From an uncultured Pseudomonadales bacterium (GTDB taxonomy: Bacteria; Pseudomonadota; Gammaproteobacteria; Pseudomonadales; Azotimanducaceae), in NCBI GenBank assembly GCA_905182155.1, contig CAJJAX010000008.1, forward strand, positions 1-61,540: 61,540 bases of DNA, read 5' to 3'. The notes under the pieces are model-generated. The model made no database searches and was not told the origin of the DNA. It worked only from the letters and a program-made list of their open reading frames with translations. The translations under genes and the position numbers were made by a program. This document shows positions 36,637 to 45,148 of the stretch, piece after piece; positions within the stretch are counted from its first letter, which is position 1, and each line of letters begins with the position of its first letter.

Positions 36637-36828
36637 CTAGTCTTGATCCAGATCGCTTGCGGTAACCTCATCGTGGTCTGCATCTGAGGCAATGCTGCGA
36701 TTACCACTGGCCCACTCCCCCAAGTCGATTAACTGGCAGCGTTCGGAACAAAATGGTTTGTAGCGATTGGTCGCGATCCAAGCGACCGCTTTGCGGCAGG
36801 TCGGGCACTGCACGATGGCGTCAGTCAT
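36637..36828 (-). CDS. yacG: DNA gyrase inhibitor YacG (zinc protein)
   Basis: A 63-residue zinc-ribbon protein with four cysteines ([10 protein letters not shown] and [18 protein letters not shown]), the YacG signature. YacG binds GyrB and inhibits gyrase in E. coli. The acidic C-terminal tail is usual. It overlaps coaE by 8 bases and ends the pilB-pilC-pilD-coaE-yacG unit. Confidence 0.94.
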   Translation of the reverse strand: MTDAIVQCPTCRKAVAWIATNRYKPFCSERCQLIDLGEWASGNRSIASDADHDEVTASDLDQD

Positions 36829-37420
36829 GATGAATTAGATCCAAATAAAATTGATGCAGCGCGGCCACTTCGTCGTCTAAAGCCTGCTCTGACCCAATAT
36901 TTTCAATGATATCGTCCGCGAGCGCCAGTCGCTTGAGTCTTGCTGGCTGAGCTTTGATAATTTGATTGATGGTTTCCAAGCTGCTGCCGTCTCGGGCGAG
37001 AACGCGACGTTGCTGCAGTTCGACCGGCGCATCAACCACCAGCATTCGGTTGATAAGCGGGTTTTGCCCGGTGCCCGCCGACAACACTAAAATGGCATAG
37101 GGGCTGGTGGCCGATGCCAGTTGTAAGCGCAAGTGGTCCATAATCGGACCATGGGTTGCGCCCTCTAAAAATCGACGAGCATTCCCGTCCGCAAAAATAA
37201 TGCTTCGAAGTTGTGGGCGATCGAGTTCGCCTGTTTCGGTGAGGATGCGTTGACCGAAATGCGCCGCAATGTCCTCAAGCAGTTTTGAGCCAGCTTGCAC
37301 GACTGCTCGTGCGGCTTCATCTGCATCAGCGATGGTGATGCCAAGGGCTTTAAATCGATTTGAAACGGCGGTCTTCCCCGTCCCAATTCCCCCAGTTAAC
37401 CCAATAATCAGTTGGTTCAT
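36821..37420 (-). CDS. coaE: Dephospho-CoA kinase CoaE
   Basis: CoaE phosphorylates dephospho-CoA, the last step of CoA synthesis. The 199-residue protein has the P-loop GGIGTGKT (10-17), [11 protein letters not shown] (adenylate-kinase-like acceptor region), [13 protein letters not shown], and [19 protein letters not shown]. It overlaps pilD by 4 bases and yacG by 8; the pilBCD-coaE-yacG order is classical. Confidence 0.95.
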   Translation of the reverse strand: MNQLIIGLTGGIGTGKTAVSNRFKALGITIADADEAARAVVQAGSKLLEDIAAHFGQRILTETGELDRPQLRSIIFADGNARRFLEGATHGPIMDHLRLQLASATSPYAILVLSAGTGQNPLINRMLVVDAPVELQQRRVLARDGSSLETINQIIKAQPARLKRLALADDIIENIGSEQALDDEVAALHQFYLDLIHHD

Positions 37421-38295
37421 GCCAGGTTAATGAATTGAAAGTATTGTTGGGTGATGGCGTCGCCCCAGATGAAGGCGAGCCAGCCCGCGATGGCCAAGTA
37501 GGGCCCAAAGGGGATGGGCTGATCTTTGTCTCGGCCCAGGGCGATTAAACTTAAGCCGATCAAAGCGCCCGTAAAGGATGATAATAAAATAACAACCGGG
37601 AGCAACTGCCAACCCAGCCAAGCGCCCAGCATGGCCAGCAGTTTGAAATCGCCAAATCCCATGCCTTCTTTACCGGTTACCAGCTTAAAGCCCCAATAGA
37701 CGAGCCAGAGGGAGAGATAGCCCGCCATGGCGCCAATGACCGCGCTGGCAAGGTCGGTGAAAGCACCATTTAGATTTGCAAGAAGGCCGAGCCACAGAAA
37801 GCTGAGGGTGATCGAGTCTGGTAGCAGGGTGGTTTTAAAATCAATCATGGCCAGCGCGATCAGCGCGTAGGTAAAAGCGCACGCTAGGCCCGCATTGGCA
37901 GTAAAACCAAAATGCTGAATCAGAAAGACCGTAGCAGCCCCGGCTGCGAGCTCAACTAAGGGGTACTCAGGGGAGATATTTTCATCACAATGGTGGCAGC
38001 GGCCTCGTAAGAATAAGTAACTGAGGACGGGGATATTATGGCGGGCGCTAATTTGGGTTAGGCAGTTCGGGCAGCGCGACCTGGGGCGAGCGAGACTTAA
38101 AGACGCCGTCACCGGCTCAGTGGGTTCAAGCTCGAGCACAAAGTGCGCTTCTTGCTGCCACTGCTGCTCGAGCATAAGCGGTAGCCTTGTAATGACCACG
38201 TTCAGGAAACTACCGATTAACAAACCGAAGACAAGGTCAATAGTCGCCGCGAGGATGGGGTAGAGTTCGTGCAGAAGGTAAAGCTGGTCCAACAT
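37417..38295 (-). CDS. pilD: Type IV prepilin peptidase/N-methyltransferase PilD
   Basis: PilD cleaves the prepilin leader before Phe+1 and N-methylates the new N terminus, in the inner membrane. The 292-residue protein has the N-terminal cytoplasmic domain with zinc Cys pairs (75/78 CPNC and 100/103 CHHC), about eight membrane segments, and the two catalytic aspartates, Asp 152 (ALAMIDFKTTLLPD) and Asp 216 (GMGFGDFKLL). It shares one base with pilC. Confidence 0.96.
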   Translation of the reverse strand: MLDQLYLLHELYPILAATIDLVFGLLIGSFLNVVITRLPLMLEQQWQQEAHFVLELEPTEPVTASLSLARPRSRCPNCLTQISARHNIPVLSYLFLRGRCHHCDENISPEYPLVELAAGAATVFLIQHFGFTANAGLACAFTYALIALAMIDFKTTLLPDSITLSFLWLGLLANLNGAFTDLASAVIGAMAGYLSLWLVYWGFKLVTGKEGMGFGDFKLLAMLGAWLGWQLLPVVILLSSFTGALIGLSLIALGRDKDQPIPFGPYLAIAGWLAFIWGDAITQQYFQFINLA

Positions 38296-39506
38296 TAGCT
38301 CATTGCGCCGCCCATCTGGAAGATGGGCAAGTACATCGCAATCATCATGCCGCCGACCACAACCCCAAGGAAGGCCATGATGATGGGCTCGATCATGCTG
38401 GTCAGGCCATCAACGGCGTTGTCGACCATCTCTTCGTAGTAGGTTGCTGATTTGTCGAGCATGGCATCGAGTGCGCCAGATTCCTCGCCAATGGCCACCA
38501 TTTGAATCACCATGCTGGGAAAAACATTCGCTTGGCGCATGGCGTGATTCAGTTGGGTGCCGCCAGACACCTCATTCTTGATTTTTAGGATGGCATTCTT
38601 GTAAACCACATTGCCGGCGGCGCCAGAGGCCGAGTCCAGTGCATCAACCAGCGGCACGCCGGCCGCAAAGGTGGTAGACAGGGTTCTTGCGAAGCGCGCA
38701 ATGCAGGATTTGTCGATGATGTCACCAACGACTGGCATTTTAAGGGTTAAGCGTTCTTGGCCATCCCGGAAGGCTTGTGATGTTTTGTGGATCTGCTTAT
38801 AGGCCGCGTAAGTCAAACCGATGCCAATTATAATAACAATCCACCAAGCCTGCATAAACTCTGAGGCGCCAACAACCATTTGGGTGAAGGCCGGTAGCTC
38901 TCCGCCAAAACTACTGAACATGCTTTCAAATTGAGGGATGACCTTGATTAACAGGATGACGGTCACAATACCCGCGATGACCAGAACCGAGATGGGGTAA
39001 TTCATGGCACTTTTAATTTTTGCTTTAAGGGCTTCCGATTTTTCTTTATAGGTTGCCAACCGGTCGAGCATGGTTTCGAGTGAGCCGGATTGTTCGCCAG
39101 CCGCGATTAAGTTGCAAAAGAGTTCATCGAAATATTCTTTTGGCTGCGCGCTTACAGCGGCAGCAAAGCTGTTGCCGCCTGACACTTCGTTGGCGATGTT
39201 TTTAATCAGTGCTTTCATGGCGGGGTTGTCAACGCCACCCGCAACAATATCAAAGGACTGCACCAAGGGTACGCCAGCCTTCATCATCGTCGCTAATTGA
39301 CGGGTGAACAAAGAAATATCCGCGGGGGTTATTTTGTTGCCAAAGGACAACAGCGGCTTAGAGCGTTTTTTAACGCTACCGGCATTGATCCCCTGTCTTC
39401 TGAGGTGCGCTTTAACCACGCTGACATTATGGCCCTTGGTTTCCCCAGAGACTTTCTTGCCCGCTCTATCGGTGCCCTTCCAGTCAAAAATCAGTTCTTC
39501 AGCCAT
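38295..39506 (-). CDS. pilC: Type IV pilus inner membrane platform protein PilC
   Basis: PilC is the platform through which PilB drives pilus assembly. The 403-residue protein has two T2SSF domains (FTRQLATMMKAGVPLVQSFD with FAAAVSAQPKEYFDELFCNL; and ARTLSTTFAAGVPLVDALDS with QMVAIGEESGALDAMLDKSA) and three membrane helices (about 173-191, 220-238 and 373-395). It lies 11 bp after pilB. Confidence 0.96.
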   Translation of the reverse strand: MAEELIFDWKGTDRAGKKVSGETKGHNVSVVKAHLRRQGINAGSVKKRSKPLLSFGNKITPADISLFTRQLATMMKAGVPLVQSFDIVAGGVDNPAMKALIKNIANEVSGGNSFAAAVSAQPKEYFDELFCNLIAAGEQSGSLETMLDRLATYKEKSEALKAKIKSAMNYPISVLVIAGIVTVILLIKVIPQFESMFSSFGGELPAFTQMVVGASEFMQAWWIVIIIGIGLTYAAYKQIHKTSQAFRDGQERLTLKMPVVGDIIDKSCIARFARTLSTTFAAGVPLVDALDSASGAAGNVVYKNAILKIKNEVSGGTQLNHAMRQANVFPSMVIQMVAIGEESGALDAMLDKSATYYEEMVDNAVDGLTSMIEPIIMAFLGVVVGGMMIAMYLPIFQMGGAMS

Positions 39507-39517
39507 GGGATGGGTTC

Positions 39518-41227
39518 CTAGTGTCCACTCGTTACGCGGTCAACTTCCTCAAGACTTGTGAGTCCAGTCATTACTTTGATTAATGCTGATTGAAAGATGT
39601 TTTTGAAACCTTGCTTCGCACATTCGGCGGCAATTTCAATTGAGTTACCATCTTCCATGATTATCTTTGAAATTTCGGGGGTGATCTTCACAACTTCGTA
39701 AATTCCTACGCGACCTTTGTAGCCTCCGGAGCATTTGCCGCATCCCTTTGGTCCAAAAACGTCGAATCCTTTATCAACTTGTTCTTCGCTAAAGCCCTTT
39801 TCAATTAGCGCCGATTTTGGGATATCAATTTTTTCTTTGCAGCTACATAGGCGACGCGCGAGTCGCTGGGCGACAATGAGGTTGATCGACGTTGCTAAGT
39901 TGAAAGCGGGGACGCCCATGTTGCGCAACCGGGTGATGGTTTCCGGCGCCGAGTTGGTGTGTAAGGTCGATAACACCATATGGCCGGTCTGCGCGGCCTT
40001 AATCGAAATTTCGGCGGTCTCAATGTCGCGGATTTCGCCGACCATGATAATGTCTGGATCTTGTCTCAAAAACGACCGGAGCGCGGTCGAGAAATCGAGT
40101 CCAACCTTGGCATTCACCGCGCATTGGTTAATGCCTTCGAGGTTAATCTCAACGGGGTCTTCGGCAGTCGAGATGTTCAGTTCCGGCGTATTGAGGATAT
40201 TAATGCCGGTGTAAAGCGACACAGTTTTGCCCGAACCGGTTGGGCCGGTGACTAAAAACATGCCTTGCGGTTTGTTTAAGGCTTCAAGGTAGAGCGCCTT
40301 TTGGTCATCATCATAACCTAGGGCGTCAATGCCCATTTGCGCGGCGCTGGCATCCAAAATCCGCAGCACAATCTTTTCGCCGAACAGAACCGGCAGTGTA
40401 TTCACCCGGAAATCGATCGATTTCGTCTTAGAGACCTTTAACTTAATGCGGCCATCCTGCGGTACGCGGCGCTCGGAGATGTCCATCTGGCTCATAACCT
40501 TCAATCGCGCCGCGATTCGGGGTGACAAGTTAACCGGCGGGCTTGCGACTTCGTGCAAGATGCCGTCGGTTCTGAAACGTACTTTGTAGGATTTCTCAAA
40601 CGGTTCGAAGTGTAGATCCGAAGAACCCATTCGGATCGCGTTCAGCAGCATTTGGTTGATGAACCGCACCACGGGGGTGTCATCGGCTGGTGCGCCCGCA
40701 TCCTCTTCATCTTCTTGATCGGGGTCGACGGTCTCAAGGTCCAAGTCAACGTCATCGCCAAAATCAGTCAGGCCTTCTTCTTCAGGCTCGCCAAGATGAT
40801 GCTCGATGTAGGCGGTCAGTTGGTCTTCGCGAACCAAGACTTCCTCAGTCGTGATCCCTGTTTGAAACTGGATATCAGATAGGGCTGCGCGATTCGTGGG
40901 GTCAGATACGGCCACAAACAAACGCTTGCCCCGTTGAAAGAGCGGGAAGGCGTGATGGTCCCGAATCAGCTTTTCACTGACCAAACCCTCGGGCACAGCG
41001 CTGGGGTCGAGGGCGTCCAAATCAATGATAGCGGTGCCAAATTCACTGGATGCGGCTGCCGCAATGGCTTCGGCGGAAACAATATTCTCTCGAACCAAGT
41101 AGGACACGAGTGGGCGACGTGCTCTGGTTGCTTCAAGGCCATATTTTTCAGCAGCGTCTAAGTCTATCAACCCGTCTTGAATGAGGCGCTTGGTTAGTCC
41201 GCTTAAAGGTTTTGGCTTGGCTGACAT
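39518..41227 (-). CDS. pilB: Type IV pilus assembly ATPase PilB
   Basis: PilB is the hexameric extension motor. The 569-residue protein has a GSPII_E N domain (from about 8-150), an acidic linker (about 150-185), Walker A GPTGSGKT (328-335), Asp box, Walker B IIMVGEIRD (393-401), His box AAQTGHMVLSTLHTNSA, and a tetra-Cys zinc site (Cys 461, 463, 496, 499). It diverges from pilA across a 240-bp spacer. Confidence 0.97.
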   Translation of the reverse strand: MSAKPKPLSGLTKRLIQDGLIDLDAAEKYGLEATRARRPLVSYLVRENIVSAEAIAAAASSEFGTAIIDLDALDPSAVPEGLVSEKLIRDHHAFPLFQRGKRLFVAVSDPTNRAALSDIQFQTGITTEEVLVREDQLTAYIEHHLGEPEEEGLTDFGDDVDLDLETVDPDQEDEEDAGAPADDTPVVRFINQMLLNAIRMGSSDLHFEPFEKSYKVRFRTDGILHEVASPPVNLSPRIAARLKVMSQMDISERRVPQDGRIKLKVSKTKSIDFRVNTLPVLFGEKIVLRILDASAAQMGIDALGYDDDQKALYLEALNKPQGMFLVTGPTGSGKTVSLYTGINILNTPELNISTAEDPVEINLEGINQCAVNAKVGLDFSTALRSFLRQDPDIIMVGEIRDIETAEISIKAAQTGHMVLSTLHTNSAPETITRLRNMGVPAFNLATSINLIVAQRLARRLCSCKEKIDIPKSALIEKGFSEEQVDKGFDVFGPKGCGKCSGGYKGRVGIYEVVKITPEISKIIMEDGNSIEIAAECAKQGFKNIFQSALIKVMTGLTSLEEVDRVTSGH

Positions 41228-41302
41228 GAAAATGTAATCAAATTTCCGAAGTGACAGTGTAAACCGTCAAGCCTGCGATGCAACATTTGGAAAAGTTTGT
41301 TT

Positions 41303-41318
41303 TTGGCGCTGTTTACGC
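41303..41318 (+). promoter_or_regulatory. Possible sigma-54 promoter for pilA
   Basis: TTGGCGCTGTTTACGC has GG and GC at the required 12-bp spacing and the TTGGC start, but the -12 half (ACGC rather than TTGC) is poor. pilA is RpoN-dependent in Pseudomonas, which makes the match worth noting. The leader would be about 140 nt. Confidence 0.2.
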
Positions 41319-41467
41319 CGGCAGCCTAATGAATTTGGGCGAAGTCTTTTGTCACTATTCCGAGTAAGGAGAACAAAAATAGTTGGAAAAATTGCTTTTC
41401 AGTGTCATAGTTTAATTATTACGGATGTAATTCTTGCCCCGTACAATCTAGGAACGAAGGAAAATTT

Positions 41468-41896
41468 ATGAAATCACTCCAAAAGGGTTTTACATTAATC
41501 GAATTAATGATCGTGGTTGCGATTATTGGGATTCTGGCCGCGGTCGCGATTCCGGCTTATCAAGATTACATCGAAAGCGCGAATGCCTCGGTTGTCAACG
41601 ACGCGTACCAGCGAGCGATCAACACGGTCTCAATGGTTGCGGCCAAAGGCGCATCCGACGCTGCAATGGGCGGCACTAATGGCACGCCATCTAGTGCTGC
41701 AGCGTGGGTTACTGAACTTAATTTGCCCGGTGGCAAGATTCCAGGAACCAGCGACCCGCTGTTCACAAGCACGACCTCCGAAACTACTCAAATTATAGTT
41801 ACGTTTACGGCTCCGACAGTGACGCTGCTGAGACCGAGTGGGGATACAAACGGGTTCGGTTTGCCTGTAATCGCTGCCGCGTCGATAACGATCTAA
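41468..41896 (+). CDS. pilA: Major type IV pilin PilA
   Basis: A type IVa prepilin of 142 residues. The short leader MKSLQKG is followed by [20 protein letters not shown], with cleavage between Gly 7 and Phe 8 and the conserved Glu at mature position 5. The hydrophobic helix is followed by [19 protein letters not shown]. The C-terminal part (T/S-rich) contains no cysteine at all, so the usual disulfide-bounded D-region is absent. It is monocistronic, with a terminator 120 bp downstream. Confidence 0.95.
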   Translation: MKSLQKGFTLIELMIVVAIIGILAAVAIPAYQDYIESANASVVNDAYQRAINTVSMVAAKGASDAAMGGTNGTPSSAAAWVTELNLPGGKIPGTSDPLFTSTTSETTQIIVTFTAPTVTLLRPSGDTNGFGLPVIAAASITI

Positions 41897-41965
41897 TAGG
41901 CTGATCCTAAGCGTATGTTTGGGCGGTAGTTGGTTCCGAGAACGTACGTTAAGGGTTGCTAACCT

Positions 41966-42005
41966 CTATCAACTGAAGTGCATTAAAAGTCCCTTCAGGT
42001 GATAG
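41966..42005 (+). repeat. Imperfect 13-bp inverted repeat in pilA 3' UTR
   Basis: ctatcaactgaag (41966-41978) pairs with cttcaggtgatag (41993-42005) with a single mismatch and a 14-nt loop. It precedes the true terminator and would form a stable hairpin in the pilA message. Confidence 0.7.
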
Positions 42006-42020
42006 TGGGTCAAAAATAAG

Positions 42021-42060
42021 AGCCCCTGCAGACCTTTAATGGTTGCAGGGGCTTTTTTTT
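42021..42060 (+). terminator. Rho-independent terminator after pilA
   Basis: Arms agcccctgca (42021-42030) and tgcaggggct (42044-42053) form a perfect 10-bp stem, followed by eight Ts. Confidence 0.93.
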
Positions 42061-42313
42061 GTCATTTTAAGCAAAGGTTGTGAGCTTGAGGTGCGCTGCT
42101 CTGGCATTAGCGTTTTAGTGGTTGCTGAGGTTGTTAGCCAATGCGGGGATTCGACAAGCACGTTGAGGCTGCAGAACGGGTTTTTAACGGGCTGTAAACT
42201 TGGGGTCAATGCGTCGAATCAAGCTTCGCGGTGTTTATCCTTTGCTATGAACTCGTATTTGTCGCACTGTAGTTACGCATGGTCTATGTCAGACCTTTAA
42301 AAGGAACCATGTC

Positions 42314-42421
42314 ATGGCCAAAGGTAAAGACAAACAAAAAAGTAGCGAGAAGAAGAAACCCTTAAAAACGCTATTAGAAAAACGCAAAGATAAAAAAGAC
42401 AAGAAAGACAAAGCCTTCTGA
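42314..42421 (+). CDS. Small Lys-rich protein (35 aa), unknown function
   Basis: ATG at 42314, with aaagga eight bases upstream, opens a 35-residue frame (MAKGKDKQKSSEKKKPLKTL then LEKRKDKKDKKDKAF) ending at TGA 42419-42421. Fifteen of 35 residues are lysine, with several aspartates and glutamates, giving a strongly basic, probably disordered peptide. I do not recognise a family. The good ribosome site and intact short frame argue for translation; the A-rich composition alone could also produce it. It lies between the pilA terminator and tRNA-Thr. Confidence 0.5.
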   Translation: MAKGKDKQKSSEKKKPLKTLLEKRKDKKDKKDKAF

Positions 42422-42757
42422 TGGGTTATGGGTCGCTTCGGTGAGGCAATGCCCTAATACCGGTTGATGTTCTGCCTATTCCCGGCTCGGGTTATCTAAA
42501 TAAGGATACGCTTCTTCTAAGATGGGGTGGTGCCCTGGCCCGTAGGTCGCGCGCATGGACCTCACGTTGAGTTACAAGCCTCTATGAAGATGGCCCTAGT
42601 AGTGCTTGGAAGAAAGGTGGGCGCCGCTTCAATATATGGGCCTACCATTACAATACCTGGGTGATCAGAGGCTCAGGTCACGCCACTGCAGGTTATTTAT
42701 CCGATATTTTTCTGGGATATTTCGGTAAAATCACTAAACTTGTCGTTTTAATGATCT
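42422..42757. other. Spacer upstream of tRNA-Thr
   Basis: About 336 bp without a supported gene. One frame from about 42574 stays open into the tRNA but has no start codon near its beginning and looks like chance. The last 60 bp are AT-rich and should contain the tRNA promoter. Confidence 0.4.
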
Positions 42758-42833
42758 GCCGGAATAGCTCAGTTGGTAGAGCAGTTGCTTCGTAAGCAAT
42801 TGGTCGGAGGTTCAAGTCCTCTTTCCGGCACCA
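42758..42833 (+). tRNA. thrT: tRNA-Thr (anticodon CGT)
   Basis: A 76-nt cloverleaf including encoded CCA. Acceptor arms are gccggaa and ttccggc, the D-arm is gctcagttggtagagc, the anticodon loop is ttcgtaa (anticodon CGT, reading ACG), and the T-arm is ggaggttcaagtcctct. Discriminator A. It occupies the conserved pilA/tRNA-Thr/nadC locus. Confidence 0.97.
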
Positions 42834-42927
42834 TTTGCTGTTGTTTAAAATCTGCGATTTTACGTCTTCTTCTTTTTGCGATGCTATCCAAGAAGGCGAG
42901 CGCAATGCGCTGCCCTCTTTTCGGACT

Positions 42928-44070
42928 CTAGCTCAAAATCACATCCATCGCTTTGGGTCCGCCCAGGCCGCCGACCTCGGTTTGTGGCGGATCAGCCAGT
43001 TGAATGGATTGAAACTGATCAGCCAGACATTGCACCGCAATTTTGCCTTCTAGGCGGGCAAGGTGGGCGCCCAAACAGAAATGAATACCAAACCCCAATG
43101 CCAGATGCGGGTTGGGGTTGCGGTCGATCTGGAAGACTTCTGGCCGGTCAAAGACGCGCTCGTCCCGATTGGCCGACGCGATGAGCGGCAGGAGGAGCGC
43201 GCCTTTGGGAATCTCGATGCCGCCGAGGGTGACGGCCCGAGTCGTTCGGCGCACCGTTGCTGAAAACGGCGAGTAATACCGCAGCGCCTCTTCGATGAAC
43301 GTTGGGATCAGGTCTGGATTGTTTCGGATGGCAGGCAGAGTTTCTGGGAACTCGTGAAAGATTCGGGCAGATGCCGTTATCAGGCCGGTTGTGGTCTCAT
43401 TCCCCGCGATCAATAGTAACCGGCAGAAACTTAAGAGTTCCTCGTTACTTAAATGACCCTCATCGGTTTTGGTTGCGACCAGGCGGCCTAAAAGATGCGG
43501 TTGTGGATTCAGGCGAATGGCCTCGATTTGCTCGAGGAAATAGCCATCCATTTCACGTGCGGCCTGCTCAGCCTCAGGGCTCGGGGTGCCGAATAGAATC
43601 TCGCCAATATTACTAAAAATCGCATCAGACCAGTTTTTAAAGGTGATGAGGTTGCCGTCTTCAACGCCCAGCATTTCTGCGATCACCATGACCGGTAGGG
43701 GCGCGGCTAAGGTGGTCACCAGGTCGACGGCTTCCCCGCGCGGTAGATCTCGAATCAACAATTCTGCGCGGGCAGTAATGCGATCTGATTGTCGCTCGAT
43801 GTGCGACGGCTTGAAGGCGCTGCTCACCAACTTTCGTAAGCGATGGTGCAAGGGCGGGTCGCTGAACAGCATGGTGGGCTGGCCGCGTTCTTCGGGCGGT
43901 CGAATCGAAACCTCGGAAGAATAGGTCTCGTTATCCTTTAAAACCTGGTGCACGTCACTATGTCGGCTAATTTGCCATGGGCCATTGGCTTCCAGTTGGC
44001 TAACCGGGGCCTTGTCTCGGAGCGCGCGATAGCCTTCATACGGGTCTGTGGGGATGGTGACGTCATTCAT
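42928..44070 (-). CDS. Cytochrome P450
   Basis: A 380-residue soluble bacterial P450 monooxygenase. Diagnostic features are the I-helix oxygen-binding motif AGNETT (222-227), the K-helix ExxR in EEALR (260-264), and the haem-thiolate loop GFGIHFCLGAHLARLE with the ligand Cys at 332. It has the size of class I CYPs that use a separate ferredoxin and reductase; neither is nearby. Substrate cannot be inferred. It stands alone between tRNA-Thr and nadC, where most relatives have no gene, suggesting insertion by transfer. Confidence 0.95.
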   Translation of the reverse strand: MNDVTIPTDPYEGYRALRDKAPVSQLEANGPWQISRHSDVHQVLKDNETYSSEVSIRPPEERGQPTMLFSDPPLHHRLRKLVSSAFKPSHIERQSDRITARAELLIRDLPRGEAVDLVTTLAAPLPVMVIAEMLGVEDGNLITFKNWSDAIFSNIGEILFGTPSPEAEQAAREMDGYFLEQIEAIRLNPQPHLLGRLVATKTDEGHLSNEELLSFCRLLLIAGNETTTGLITASARIFHEFPETLPAIRNNPDLIPTFIEEALRYYSPFSATVRRTTRAVTLGGIEIPKGALLLPLIASANRDERVFDRPEVFQIDRNPNPHLALGFGIHFCLGAHLARLEGKIAVQCLADQFQSIQLADPPQTEVGGLGGPKAMDVILS

Positions 44071-44299
44071 GCGGTGATGTCCAAGTTGGGAAGCCGATTG
44101 TAAGGGTTTGCCGAGCTGAATTCTCGTGTCAAAGGCGCGGTCTATAAACCACCATCAAGGCCGTAGATGACGCGGGGTTTAGAGCCAGATTAAAAGCGTG
44201 GGTCAGCGTACGCCGCTCTCCAACGATCATTCTATCGGCAAAAAGTGCAGTGGTTCCTGTTTGTGATGAGGCTGCCTGAAGGGGGCAAAGTTGATGAGT

Positions 44300-45148
44300 T
44301 CAAATCTTGGCATCGATGCGGAGTGATAAATCCACAGCGCGACAATGCTTGGTGAGCGCGCCGACCGAAATATAGTCAACGCCGGTTTCGGCAATCTGGA
44401 TCAAGTCTTCGGTCGTTTCAATACCGCCGGAAGCTTCCAGCTTGATGGTGTCTGGCGTCAATTGAACCGCCGCCATAAGCTCGGTTAACGAAAAATTATC
44501 TAGCATGATCCAATCGGGCCCGCCGGCAATCGCCGTTTCTAGTTCAGCTAAGGACTCGACCTCAATTTCAAGTCGAGTGTTAGGCGCGATCGCGCGAGCC
44601 TGGCTAAGGGCCGCAGCAATGCCCCCAGCTGCGAGGATATGATTTTCTTTGATTAAAAAGGCGTCATACAGGCCGATACGATGGTTCTTGCCGCCGCCCT
44701 GAAGCACGGCATATTTCTGAGCCAGCCTGAGGCCCGGTAGCGTTTTCCGAGTATCCAGCAGCTGAGCTTTGGTGTGGGTGATGGTGTCCACCAGGGCTCG
44801 GGTTGCCGTGGCCGTTGCCGACAGCGTTTGTAGGAAGTTCAGCGCGGTGCGCTCGGCGGTTAGAATCGATCGCGCGTTCCCCGAGCAGGTCATAATCTTC
44901 GCGCCCGCTTTGGCTCGGGCGCCTTCATCGATCAACCACTCAAGGCGAAGGCTTGGATCAATCGTTTTGAACACTAGGTCTGCCCAGGGAATCCCAGCGA
45001 TGACCGCCGCATCCCGGCAGATTAAGCTTGCGGTGACCCGCTCGTGCTCGGGTATGAGCAGGGCGGTGATATCACCGCTGCCGAGGTCTTCAGCAATCGC
45101 CGCATTCACCACCTGCAGCAGACTGGCTTGGGTTAGGTCATCCATCAT
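44300..45148 (-). CDS. nadC: Nicotinate-nucleotide pyrophosphorylase NadC
   Basis: NadC (quinolinate phosphoribosyltransferase) makes nicotinate mononucleotide from quinolinate and PRPP. The 282-residue protein has EDLGSGDITALLIP, the TALNFLQTLSATATATRALVD segment, LDTRKTLPGLRLAQKYAV, GGGKNHRIGLYDAFLIKENH, and the C-terminal LEASGGIETTEDLIQIAETG with DYISVGALTKH. Its start overlaps the stop of the upstream protease gene (ATGATG). Confidence 0.96.
   Translation of the reverse strand: MMDDLTQASLLQVVNAAIAEDLGSGDITALLIPEHERVTASLICRDAAVIAGIPWADLVFKTIDPSLRLEWLIDEGARAKAGAKIMTCSGNARSILTAERTALNFLQTLSATATATRALVDTITHTKAQLLDTRKTLPGLRLAQKYAVLQGGGKNHRIGLYDAFLIKENHILAAGGIAAALSQARAIAPNTRLEIEVESLAELETAIAGGPDWIMLDNFSLTELMAAVQLTPDTIKLEASGGIETTEDLIQIAETGVDYISVGALTKHCRAVDLSLRIDAKI

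Larger units (their letters stand above)
41897..42313. other. pilA downstream region
   Basis: About 417 bp. It holds an imperfect 13-bp inverted repeat (41966-42005), the pilA terminator (42021-42060), and then about 240 bp in which I recognise nothing beyond a ribosome-binding site for the small ORF at 42314. Confidence 0.5.

Noticed and set aside
41382-41396. ttggaaaaattgctt as a sigma-54 promoter for pilA
   Set aside because: The GG-GC distance is 9 bp instead of the required 12 bp.
42043-42300. 85-codon plus-strand ORF after pilA
   Set aside because: It starts inside the terminator T-run, and lacks a ribosome site and any family resemblance.
42574-42800. Open frame reading SAWKKGGRRFNIWAYHY before tRNA-Thr
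   Set aside because: No start codon near its beginning and it runs into the tRNA; length is compatible with chance.
42693-42905. Minus-strand ORF containing KEDLNLRPIAYEATALPTEL
   Set aside because: This is the well-known spurious protein read from the antisense strand of a tRNA; here it is antisense to tRNA-Thr.
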